A stretch of DNA of 60,000 nucleotides, from contig CAIIXF020000003.1 in NCBI GenBank assembly GCA_903813345.2, positions 5,915,815-5,975,814 of the forward strand, read 5' to 3'. The notes beneath the pieces are model-generated. The model had not been told where the DNA came from. It saw nothing but the letters and a program-made list of their open reading frames with translations, and made no database searches. Position numbers and translations under genes: made by a program. Of the stretch, positions 11,826-22,044 are shown piece by piece; the stretch's first letter is position 1, and every line of letters starts with the position of its first letter. This DNA is from Owenia fusiformis. Taxonomy: Eukaryota > Annelida > Polychaeta > Sabellida > Oweniidae.

Positions 11826-13786
11826 CAGGGTGATCCAGAAGTAACGTCAAAGATGTTGTAATTTCAAAAGTATTCATCAGATCTTCATGAAATTTGGTAT
11901 ACATGTACCCACAACATTTCTGAGTTACCATCTCAAAGATTGGAATTCAATCATTTCATTGGTTGAAATTATGGTTGCTATAGTAACCCGATATCGCGTA
12001 ACCCGGGGCAAATTACTTAACGTGTAATGCGTAATCTCAAAATATCAACAAGATCTGAAATTGTTATATCCTCAACATTTTATTTCACAACAATATAAAT
12101 CATACTATTGCACAGTTACTAATAATAGTTCATTCTACATTATTGCCACCATTTGCAACACATTTCTCATGTCTGGATACCCATTCCTTGAACACAGAAT
12201 TAAATCCATTAGAACTCATTCCTTGTAGGGCTAGTACTACGGCATTTTTCAATTCCTCACAGGATTGAAAATTATTTCCACTAAGGTTTCTTTTTAGTTC
12301 CCCATACAAATAAAAGTCACTGGGGGCAAGATCAGGTGAATAAGGGGCATGTTCAAGTTGTTGAAATCCAAGTGTTTGGACTGTGTTGCTGGTCAGGATT
12401 GCAGTGTGCGTAGGGGCATTGTCCCAATGCAAGATAAACTGCTGCAGATGTCCGGGACGCTTTTTCCTCAGGGAACGTTGAAGATCACGCTTCAGAACCT
12501 GAAAAACAAATGTTTAATGGTTGTTAAACCAGTTGTTTCATTGATTGGATTTGGATTTGAATCATGGCCATGGAGTTATAATTATATTGACAGTGAACAA
12601 CATTTAAATACTTTAATTTAAAAATAAAATTCACAGTATGATGTATTATTAGAACAAATGATATCTTACCTTTGCAATGTAAACGGCATTAATTCTCTGG
12701 CCAATGGGAACAAAATGGGTTAACACCATTCCTCTAATGTCAAAGAATGTCACAACCATTTGTTTCTTTTGTGGAATTCCTGGTACTATTTTAGGCTTGG
12801 TTGGTGTTGGGGAGTTGTCATGTTTCCACGATGAACTTTGTTGCGTGGTCTCTGGGATGTAGAATGATAGCAATGATTCGTCACTCGTAATGATCTTGTT
12901 AAGAAAGTCATCTCCATCTCTCCGATATTTTGCAAGAAAGTCCCTTGAAGCCTTAACACGCCGGTCTTTCTGCTCCTGTGTCAAGTCATGCGGCACCCAT
13001 TTAGCAGACACCTTCTTTAACAGACAGTTCTTTGTCAGTATCCGTTGCACAGTCCCATAGCTCAGATCGTGTTTTTCAGCCAATTCTCTGATAGAAATTT
13101 GCCTATTGTCCATAACATCAGCTTCAATTGCTTTGATGGTTTGATCATCGAATGACGACACTGGCCTGCCTCCTCGCTGCTTGTCTACCACTTCATCATA
13201 TCCACTGGAATACTTGTTAAACCACCTGTAAATGTTTCTCTCAGCAATGGCAGCTTTACCATATGCCTTCTTTATCTGTCTTATAGTCTCTTTTACACCT
13301 TTCCCCAACTTTACACAGAACTTAATGTTTGTTCTTTGCTCTATTTTACTCTGACTTGGCGCCATCTTGAATTGGGTGGGTTAGTGTCCTTGGTCATGTT
13401 AGTATTTGTCATGGATGATGGAAGCAATTCAAAGAAATTGAAAGCTTTTTATGAATGCCTATTGTGACATCACAACTATTACATATTTGTTACCATGGCA
13501 ACAAATTTAAAAATCATAGAAAACAAACAATGAACATTTTCAAATGTTACTGACTTTTTAAATTAGAGAAATTCACAAAAACGTTATGGTTTCTCTTCAA
13601 TTTGCCCCGGGTTACGGATATCGGGTTACTATAGCAACCATAATTTCAACCAATGAAATGATTGAATTCCAATCTTTGAGATGGTAACTCAGAAATGTTG
13701 TGGGTACATGTATACCAAATTTCATGAAGATCTGATGAATACTTTTGAAATTACAATGTCTTTGACGTTACTTCTGGATCACCCTG
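11826..13786 (-). mobile_element. mariner (DD34D) transposon, apparently complete
   Basis: Nearly identical terminal inverted repeats of about 185 bp start CAGGGTGATCCAGAAGTAAC at each end and are flanked by TA at 11824-11825 and 13787-13788. One spliced transposase gene lies inside on the minus strand. The close match of the two ends suggests a young insertion. It lies in intron 5 of the pseudogene, in the same orientation as that gene. Confidence 0.93.
12130..13365 (-). CDS. mariner transposase, two exons (354 aa)
   Basis: Exon 1 is 13365-12670 (232 codons, ATG at 13365), the intron is 12669-12499 (171 bp, GTAAGA...TTTTTCAG), and exon 2 is 12498-12130 (122 codons plus stop). The N-terminal ~115 residues form the paired helix-turn-helix DNA-binding region, with AERNIYRWFNKY and ISIRELAEKHDLSYGTVQRI. 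The catalytic triad reads D162 (TSDES), D258 (HWDNAPTHTA) and D293 (PYSPDLAPSDFYLY), with 34 residues between the last two, the mariner DD34D signature. A WVPHDL linker motif is present. Length is normal for the family (about 340-350 aa). Joining the exons gives an uninterrupted frame. Without splicing the frame stops a few codons into the intron. Its likely job is cutting and pasting the surrounding element at TA. Whether it is active cannot be read from sequence. Confidence 0.92.
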
Positions 13787-14023
13787 TATGTATATTCATT
13801 CAGTCAATTTGTGCTGTGGGACTGAACTTTATCTCTGAATCCATCAAATATTACATGATTCAAAAGCTTCGCTATAACATATGCCACACAGTCAAAATTA
13901 TCCATAGTTCCCCTTACCATTAATGCAAAGAAGTCTATCCATGCGCCAATCTGAATCGGTTTAATGTTACCTAACCATTTGTCCTGCGCTTCACTTAGGT
14001 TAACATGTTCATTGGTGGCAGCG

Positions 14024-14334
14024 CAGGGGCGGATCCAGGAACCAACAAGGGGGGGGCCCAAATTTCAGGTCAGAGAAAAAAAAAAAATTTGGGCCCCTAA
14101 AATCCAAAAGTGGGCCCAAATTTTGAAATTTTGAGGCCCATTTTCTTCAAAATTTGGCCTGAAATTTACAAATAAGGCCTTAAAAGGCCCAGTAATGACC
14201 AAAAAGGCCCACTTTTTGGGGCCTGAAGGCCTTGTTTGGCCCAAAAATATTTTTGGGCCCAATTTTTTTTTTCTGGGCCCACCCAAGGGGGGGGGGCCCG
14301 GGTCCCTGGGCCCCCCCCCCCTAATCCGCCAGTG
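14024..14334. mobile_element. GGCGGATCC-type non-autonomous element inserted in pseudogene exon 5
   Basis: This 311-bp insertion has termini CAGGGGCGGATCC at left and, reversed, CACTGGCGGAT at right, with G- and C-homopolymers and GGGCCC/GGCCT-rich sequence inside. It is flanked by CAGCG at 14019-14023 and 14335-14339 (5-bp target duplication). It splits coding sequence GIAIPFAA|ATNEHVNLS of the choline-transporter pseudogene. The same family, with a 5-bp duplication, occurs at 27867-28055. Confidence 0.88.
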
Positions 14335-14356
14335 CAGCGAATGGGATAGCAATGCC

Positions 14357-15098
14357 CTAAAGAGATGAGGACGGAGTAGATGACTTAAAAGATTTCACCC
14401 TGGTACTAATCGACACTAACATAATTCAGTTACTTCACTGTTGGGGAATTCGATTAATGAGTTACGACACCGCTTCAATATCAGTGTGACGTAACATATA
14501 GATGGATCATTTTTTTGTGGCAGAATTGATGAGAATTTTATTGTCTTCATAAATAGTTCGAGCATGACTGTATTCACGCCTTCTTTGAACTGTGAACAAA
14601 GTCAACATTACCCCTGGTAATAAGACTAATGCCATAACGGCAGGCCGTATTAATGGTGGACCATAATGAATATTCGAAACATTTTGGTGACGGTTTTCAT
14701 GTTCGAATCGTAATATAGACCTCAGAGCGGGTGTATTATCGTCGAATACACCCTTAGGGCTTGGTACAAAAGCTTTCAAACCCCTCACTCTCTTCGGTAC
14801 AGAAAACGTTTTTGCCTAGCCCTGCGGGGTGTATTCGACTATATTACCCCTGTTCTTTGGTCTACTCAGTCTCTATATTTCTAATATGATATGTGACGTC
14901 ACAATATCTAGAACAATTGATTTACTGGTCTATATTGGAGTATGTATGACCACTAAAATTCATAAATGCAAATATTTGTTTTTCTTATCTGTTTTTCATA
15001 TTAGAATCATAATAAAGACTAAATTTTGAATTCCTTAAATATAACATTATTATTGACAGAGGGAGTACGACTGATATTCATAATATGTGTGTACATAC
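14357..15098. other. pseudogene intron 4, with a hairpin at about 14742-14842
   Basis: No gene is seen. Arms GTCGAATACACCC and GGGTGTATTCGAC, about 85 bp apart, form an imperfect inverted repeat. The rest is AT-rich with no recognised feature. Confidence 0.45.
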
Positions 15099-15296
15099 CA
15101 TACCCACAACGAGTAAGGCTAACTCTACAACGTCTGTGTAAGCCACAGCGACCATGTGCCCGACCATGGTATAGAACACGTGCTATGGCCGCTGATATGA
15201 CGATGGACACAACCTTGTCTAACTTTATTATAACACTTAGACTTGTACCTGGAACCGAATATATCTTTCAAAATATGACTTAAATTAGGAGGAAAT

Positions 15297-15726
15297 AATG
15301 AATAGGTTGTGTGTTGTTTGGACTGAGAAAAAATGTGACCTACCTAAGGCAAAGAGAAATTATAATGACTGACATTGGGCTAAGAGAAATGTGTACAATT
15401 AAAACAATACTGACTCCAGAACGAGAGAAAAGTGAATAATTAAAACAAGACTGACTTCAGACTGAAAATAAATTTGTGCAATTACAATGACTGACTCTTT
15501 GGCTGGGAGAAATGTGTACAATTAAAACAATGACTGACTTCAGACTAAAATAAGATTAGTGCAATTACAATGACTGACTTCAGAATGAAAGAAATTAATG
15601 CAATTAAAACAAGACTGAGTTCCGGCTGGGAGAAATGTGCAGTTAATTCAATGACTGGCTTCAAACTGAGGGAAACATGTGCAATTAAAACAAGACTGAC
15701 TTCAGAATAAGGAATGTGAGCATTTA
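15297..15726. repeat. ~42-bp minisatellite, part 1 (pseudogene intron 3)
   Basis: About ten diverged copies of a 41-43-bp unit containing CAATTAAAACAATGACTGAC. Read on the minus strand the unit resembles the end of exon 3 (TCTATCAGCCCTAG), its donor GTTAGT and the intron start (CTTGTTTTAAT). It continues at 17469 after an inserted transposon. Confidence 0.8.
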
Positions 15727-17468
15727 CACCCTATGCTTAGTGAGCGGACCTAATTTCAAGGGTGATGGTAAAGACGAGGCATGGCGCTCAAAAACCAAAG
15801 AATATTAGTACCATAATCTTTTAAGTCGTATTATTGCAGCATTAGGTGATGATATTGTGATATTTTATGCTGTTTTAGAAGTGAAAGATGTTAAACTATG
15901 CATACCGTTTGTTTTACATCCAATAAAACGAATAGTTAAAATGAAACAGTCGTTTAAAGATACAGTTTGAATTTACCGCAAGAAATTACAACCTAATATT
16001 GTCAATATGTCAATAATTCCTGATCGATGTCACATATAAAGATATATGTACCTAGATATGTTTTATTTTTTCATATATGCGAAATAAGGCGGTCTCTAGT
16101 TATGTAAATCCAATACAAAATGAATGTTTACTATTCGGCGATCAGAATTTCGATGACGAGCAATGGCGATGTAATTTGCGAAGAGGAGTGGCTATGGGCA
16201 AGCACTTAGCTGCTACGTGTACTGCTAAATTCAGCTAAAATATACACTGTCAATTTATGAATTAATGAATTTGGGCAAGGTTGTCATAGGCTTCAATCAA
16301 TGGTAAAAACTTGCAAAACATGTAGTCACTTGATTTTATGATTTATCAAAAAGTGTTTGTTGTTGAACGAATAAATAGAATAACTTAAAAGAATTTTAAA
16401 ATTGCAGACTTTATTTACATGACAAGTGTAGTCAGAGGCTGTTAACATGGCAAATAGAGTCAGAGATTGTTAACATGACAGATGTAGTCAGAGGTTGTTA
16501 ATATGACAGATGTAGTCAGAGATTGTTGACATGACAGATGTAGTCAGAGGTTGTTAATATGACAGATGAAGTGAGAGGTTGTTAACATGGCTAATGTAAT
16601 CAGAGGTTGTTAACACTGCAGATGTAGTCAGAGTTTGTTACCATGGCAGATGTAGTTAGAGGTTGTTAACATAACAGATGTAGTCAGAGGTTGTTACCAT
16701 GACAGATGTAGTGAGAGGTTGTTACCATGACAGATGTAGTCAGAGGTTGTTACCATGGCAGATGTAGTTAGAGGTTATTAACATAACAGATGAAGTCAGA
16801 GGTTGTTACCACATGAGAAAAATGTATAAAATTAATTTTATTATTCCGTTGAAATTAACGATTTTTCGAATTTTCATTTCATTTGTAGGGTGTTTATTGA
16901 TCAGGTGGTGTATTATTTCATCAAAGTCTTTTGATTTTCCGTGACAGTCGTAACACTGGAATCCCACATATCTGAAAATAAACAGGATAAATGTAATCCC
17001 TATTCCACGGCTCGTCCAAACATGCTTTTATTACCATAACCATTGCTCTTCCTTTCGAGGAATCAAAATCTCCTGATTTGACTGCAATTACGGCTCAAAT
17101 TGGGAAATGGATGGGTTTACGATATAAATACGTTCATCAACAATAATAACATGCAATATCAAGGAATTCTATGCAGGAGAAGTATCATTATTTTGAAAAT
17201 AATCGAAAAAAATATACAGAAAATTAATTTTTCTTTTCACATCACTTCGTATCCGTTTCACATATAACTATGAATCTTTCTTACATTACAAATCTAATTA
17301 TGGGCATCTGAAGCATCAGTGCACCTAATTACAGGCCAGCACAAGGCCAATAAAGAGTAGAACTTAGAGAAATAAACTTACTGCTGGTCCGCCATAGTTA
17401 GGTTTGGGCGCCCTGCCTCGTCTTTACCATCACCCTTGAAATTAGGTCCGCTCACTAAGCATAGGGTG
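15727..17468. mobile_element. Non-autonomous DNA transposon, CAC termini, 5-bp target duplication
   Basis: Terminal inverted repeats of about 60 bp start CACCCTATGCTTAGTGAGCG and are flanked by ATTTA at 15722-15726 and 17469-17473. The 1742-bp interior has no transposase and includes a 28-bp minisatellite. It splits the 42-bp minisatellite in pseudogene intron 3. CAC ends with 5-bp duplications are shared with Transib-type transposons, but without a transposase the family is not established. Confidence 0.85.
16425..16812. repeat. 28-bp minisatellite inside the 15727-17468 transposon
   Basis: About 14 copies of a unit like TAGTCAGAGGTTGTTAACAT plus GACAGATG. It is carried within the transposon, so it may have travelled with it. 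Confidence 0.88.
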
Positions 17469-17625
17469 ATTTAGAATGACTGATTTCAGAATGAGAGAAA
17501 TGTGTACAATTAAAGCAATGCCTGACTTTGGACAAAGAAAATGTATTCAATTAAAACAATGACTGGCTTCAGACTGAGACTAAATGTATGCCATTAAAAC
17601 AAGACTAACCTAGGGCTGATAGAAT
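17469..17625. repeat. ~42-bp minisatellite, part 2, abutting the exon 3 donor
   Basis: Three to four copies of the same unit lie between the transposon and pseudogene exon 3 (3' end at 17610). The last copy merges with the real junction: on the plus strand AATTAAAACAAGACTAACCT runs into the exon, as array units run AATTAAAACAAGACTGACTT. Confidence 0.78.
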
Positions 17626-18876
17626 TGCCGCTGACCAGAATATATCTGCCAGAAGAGTTGCGACGAACAAGCATGCGGTTGCCTCACTACCATATTTTGC
17701 GTTGAATGGGTCCAAAAATGTCAGATACTAGTATTCTTTTTTACGCATTGGAACTCCGAAAAAAAACGAGGCTGGAATAGTTCTAAGAACATGGCAAATA
17801 TAATGCAATCGTTGCAAAATTCAATACTCAAACGTATGTAAAAGACAAGTTACGAAAACAATTTATTTTACCCAGAATAATTCCGCACATCATTCCCAAT
17901 GGTGGCGTGGCCCAGGCTATTCCAAGTAAAGCCATACCCTCAGCCATTCAGGAAGCCTCCTCCAATGTAGGTTGCTTAATAAAAATCATGAAGAGTGAAC
18001 ATTTCACTGGGAGACTGAACAAATTTCTCGTGGGCTCGAATATTCTGCTACTTACTGACATGTGATGTGATTTAGAGTCATCTTTACTTATTTATGTACT
18101 TTTTAATATAAAGAATTATTATTTGACATTCGAGTAATTTGTGATTATGTTTATATGTCTTTAAATGTTAATGGTTACGTGAGTACCCTAAATTGCAAGT
18201 GGGACTTGTCTCTTGAGGAATTTTGTGCCGATTCAGGTTCAACTTGAATAGTGAAAGATTTTCTTTCTTACGATCAAGAATTGATATATTGGTACCATGG
18301 TGACGACCTAAAATGACAGTCACATAGACCTGGGAACATGTATAATCATTGCAAGATTGTCCAATCGAATTTGTTCGAAGTCTATAGTAGAAAAAAGCTT
18401 GGGGGACTCACACTCGATTTTCATACATGTTCCGGGCCCATGCAGATTCGACATACCTGACATTGTTAAAATCCCAACTCCCAGTCCCAGCTTCCTTCCT
18501 GCCACCATTGACAGCTCTGTCTCTGATGCCCCGGGGACTTTGAAACATCTCCCTGCTACTATCCCAACCACCAGTACAATCACATAGAACACAACCAGAA
18601 CTATCACTCCTATGATATCGACCGCCATCTTGAGAACCAGGCCTAGATGTGCAAGTGTGCATAGAGCAAAAATAATTCACGACTTTTTAACATTGTTGTG
18701 AACACTATAAAGTGACACTGAATTCGTCCAATAAAATACTCTCAAAGCTGCAATATCACTATTATTGGAAATGTGTTTTGTAATACAGTTTGCGATTCAA
18801 GATGCGCCAGTCTCATAGGGTAACACCTTGACAACGGTAAAGTCAGGTACAGAATCAGAATTTGACACGATTAACA

Positions 18877-19055
18877 AAAAACGACATATGGTAAGATGTG
18901 ACAACGGACTATAGTGGACTTATTACACTCGAACATAGAAAAATGACATCATAAATCATGAACTAGATACTTTACCGTTGTCTTTATAAATACCATTGTC
19001 AGAAACAATTACCGCATGGGTGTTATCCCGATTTTACAGCATATTTGATCCAAAG
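18877..19055 (+). repeat. Segmental duplication, copy 1 of an intergenic segment
   Basis: It shares GGTAAGATGTGACAACGGAC, ACTTTACCGTTGTCTT and CCCGATTTTACAGCATATT, in the same order and orientation, with 22045-22185. The segment lies upstream of exon 1 of the pseudogene. Confidence 0.8.
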
Positions 19056-19700
19056 GATTGGTATCGATATGTGTTACGCGGTAAGCACGATACAAAAATA
19101 TGTCATATTCCGCAACGAATATGGCATATTCACTTGCGGTGTATGACAGATTTACCTGCGGTATATGGCATACACACTCACCAATGAGAACTTGATATGG
19201 AAGTACGCAATTATCAATTGCATCGCTTGAACGAACAAGTAAAACGTTATAAATTATTATAATGATTACTGAATCAACAGTACTGTGTATCGAATATATT
19301 AACTAAGCAGAAGTATCAGTCACCAATCTCGCGTAATAAACTTACTCAATCAATCCAGGATTGATATATTAGTACTCTACCCACTAGCTATATTGGTAAT
19401 CCAGCGTAGTTTTACATTTAGAGTCGATTCTTGTAACCAATCAAATCTGTATAACGTTTTCACCTGCGGTATATGTCATATTCACCTGCGGTATATGGCA
19501 TGGCATATTCCGCAAGTGAGTATATGACATATTCCGCAGGTGAGTATCGGGTATTCACTGATATCAATGTATCGCATATTCACTGCGGAATATCGCATAT
19601 TCACCTGCGGAATATGCCATATACCGCAGGTGAGTATGGCATATTCACCCGTATCACAAATACCGCGCAACCATGAATGTATGCCATATACCGCGTAACA
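18990..19700. repeat. Palindromic GCGGTATATG/CATATTCACCTGCGG repeat cluster
   Basis: Several short repeats alternate in orientation, built on CACCTGCGGTATATGGCATA and its complement (19080-19170, 19455-19700). Because both orientations mix, the cluster can fold into hairpins. It contains GCAGGTGAGTAT, a consensus 5' splice-site string. Its origin is not known. Confidence 0.75.
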
Positions 19701-19886
19701 ATATGAAGAACTGAATTCAACAATGTTCTTCTCTTAAACCAATCATTGAAAACGTTCTGTAAAAAAACACGGTATATTATGTAATGTTGACTGGTTGACA
19801 GCAATTTAATGCGAAAAATATTTAGAAATATTTTATATAACTGTTTTTGTTTTTTTAGTGCAACAAAATAGCATACACAACATGAT

Positions 19887-20479
19887 TTTAGGCCTCTCAA
19901 TCACGTGGTCCTAACTTCGACCGTTGATTTGAATTTTTGACCTCCCGGATGTTTGAAAATCAAGGATTACGAGTCTCATACTGCACCGTTTTTCTTCAAA
20001 CTTGTTCCATTCAAAGCATAACAAAAATCCCTTTCTGATGGTACATTATTCTCTTAAACAGAGTCCCTACTTCCAGCGGCATTTTGGTCCCCAGTTGTAA
20101 GAAGGTCTTCAAACAGCTGGGGACCAAAACGCTGCTTTACAATAAAGTAATGCACCGGCAGAAAGGCAATTTTGTTCTGCTTTTAATGGTATAAGTTTGA
20201 AGAAAAACGGTGCAGTATGAGACTCGCAATCCTTGATTTTCAAGCACCTGGTAGGCCAAAAATTCAAATTAACGGTCGAAGTTAGGACCGCGTGTCAATA
20301 TTATAGTTATACAAAGGATTTTTGGGTTGATTTTAAAAAAGTATTCAAAAATTAAAACAAAATCCCCCAAAATAGATAAAAATCAAGATAAACCCTTTAT
20401 TTCATTTAAACAAGATACTTTTTTAAAATCAACCCAAATTTCCTTTGTACAATTACAATATTGAGAGACGACCTAAACG
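19887..20479. repeat. Older foldback element split by a younger one
   Basis: Arms TTTTAGGCCTCTCAA...ACAAAGGATTTTTGGGTTGA and their near-complement (20410-20479) pair across 20296-20463. The left arm is interrupted by the CAC-ended element at 19902-20294. Confidence 0.7.
19902..20294. mobile_element. Foldback MITE, CAC termini, 5-bp target duplication
   Basis: 393 bp, mostly two arms of about 190 bp. Ends read CACGTGGTCCTAACTTCGAC and, reversed, CACGCGGTCCTAACTTCGAC. TCAAT flanks it at 19897-19901 and 20295-20299. It has no ORF. It is nested in the foldback at 19887-20479. Confidence 0.85.
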
Positions 20480-20789
20480 TGTTATGGTTATGTCGTTTTG
20501 TTCCAATAAGGTTAGGAAAGATGTTTCATTTCACTCTGGAAACATGATACCAAGAACAAAAACAAGTGCTTGATGTGTTTTCTAAAACAATATAGATGAA
20601 AGTATATGTACATTTTTCAAATTATATTGTTACCAATCAAAAGATGACCATTAAATTGACGATGTGTTAAATTTTCAGATTTTTTTATGACTGGTTTAAG
20701 AGAAACGTGTGTCCAAAAAGTTCTCCATATCGATACCACTCGACTCCTTTACCGTTTTAAAGCCTTCGTGTCGATGGTAGAATATTTAT

Positions 20790-21610
20790 CTATATAATGA
20801 ATAGAAAGATACTTTCATTGATTGATGTACAAAGGTAATTTAATCTAGATACTCTTGCAAAAATGCAGAATGAAAATCGAATCGAATACGAATACGAGCC
20901 GCTATTTCTGACAACGGTAACTGACTAAATAATCGTTGTCAGGGCGTTCCGGTGTGAGTCTGGCCTATTTAGTCAAACATTAGAGAGTAAGCTTGCAACG
21001 TTTTTAACAACCTTAACGCGAACGGAAAATATTTAAGCGATGTATTTGTATGGGCGATTGGTCACACGTATAGGTTGGCGTTTCAATGTTATTTACATGG
21101 TAGCTTAAACATCCTAAAGTCCAAAGCCTTCTCTTTATTCCGGCTGTAGATAAAAACTCAAGTTTAAATCAAACACGTTTTACATTGGATGTGTTATTTG
21201 AGGGCTTTTAGTCATGAAAAGTTACTTCTAAAGAGATTCCTTTTATATTGAACATTGATAATTGAATGTAAATTTAAAATGATAACATACACGTATATCG
21301 TTAAAGTGCGTCACTTTAATAAAGAGTACCATGAAGTAAAATTACTGCGATTGGCGTTGATAAACTATAAAAACACAATTCCCGACTGGCGCCATATAAC
21401 CCTCCTCCAAGAAGGTTTTGGAAAACATACATGCATACCAGGTTTAGATATATATTGTACTCGTGTTTTTATATCGCAACCTCGGAAAATTAGAAGTTCG
21501 ATAAAGTGAATGTATTCTTTTCGATATTGCACATCATATTTTTGAGAAACCATTAGCTGTTTACCGTGTTAACCGCTTGAAGCTGAACACTCTTCATCCA
21601 ACAATGGATT
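20790..21610 (+). repeat. Segmental duplication, copy 1 of a second intergenic block
   Basis: It shares diverged blocks, in order, with 22383-23435: GAGCCGCTATTT...GGTGTGAGTCTGGCC, then GTTGATAAACTATAAAAACA, then TGAATGTATTCTTTTCGATA through CGCTTGAAGCTGA. No ORF is conserved between the copies, so this looks like non-coding duplication. Confidence 0.75.
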
Positions 21611-21634
21611 AATATGCTAAAAATAAACCAATGT

Positions 21635-22028
21635 TGATTGTCTAACCAGGTTAAAAGGAAGAATCAATCATGTTTTAGATATTATTGTACCATGGGTTTC
21701 TCTGAAAACTAAGATTTTGAAATGCATTTTTCTCTGAACCATTTTCATGCATTGATGAGTTCATTTCTCGCACATTAATGAACCAATTTTCTTAATTTAT
21801 TAGGCAAAAACATGTGAGGATGAATGCTATGCATTGGTATTAATTATCGCTTATTAAATTATATGTGTGAACTCTAAAAGTAAGTTTTAAATAAATTCTC
21901 CATTTTTCGAACAAAAAGTCCTTAAAAACTAATTTTTGAAATAAAAAAAAGTTTCATATATCACACTTTGATGGTATTTGGTAAGACTAAATATAGCCAA
22001 TGTGGTTTAAACTTCATAAGGGGGCTTT
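21635..22028. mobile_element. Truncated TTAA-family element
   Basis: Matches 55757-56160 in reverse orientation (GTCTAACCAGGTTAAAAGGA ... CACTTTGATGGTATTTGGTA ... GGGGGCTTTTTAA). The right end has TTAA at 22029-22032. The left end is missing. Confidence 0.75.
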
Positions 22029-22044
22029 TTAACAGGAAAATGGC

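Larger units (their letters stand above)
1526..18628 (-). pseudogene. SLC5A7-like: SLC5A7-like high-affinity choline transporter pseudogene
   Basis: Exons read on the minus strand: 18628-18457, 17974-17872, 17771-17610, 15248-15099, 14356-13918 (split by an insertion), 10094-9834 (exons 6 and 7 fused), 5591-5485 and 2071-1526. All have GT donors and AG acceptors, and exon lengths match the intact plus-strand paralog at 24932-32760 except for the lesions. Exon 1 (MAVDIIGVIVLVVFY..., GASETELSMVAGRKLG) and exon 9 (LRIGGGESLMNLAPFIPYPP) are open. Lesions: a 5-nt deletion in exon 2 near 17942 giving TGA; a 6-nt insertion with in-frame TAG in exon 3 at 17728-17730; a 1-nt insertion in exon 4 near 15180; a 311-bp element inside exon 5; a 1-nt deletion in exon 6 near 10037. 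The intact gene would be a Na+/Cl--coupled SLC5 membrane symporter. The family assignment is strong. Loss of function is inferred from five independent breaks, which are unlikely all to be sequencing errors. Confidence 0.9.

Noticed and set aside
12433-12500. Frameshift in the mariner transposase before HWDNAP
   Set aside because: A first reading missed a base. The sequence GCGTCCCGGACATC keeps frame from VLKRDLQRSLRKKRPGHLQQ into the catalytic motif.
14065-14352. 95-codon proline/glycine-rich frame on the minus strand
   Set aside because: It is frame read-through of the GC-rich MITE that interrupts pseudogene exon 5.
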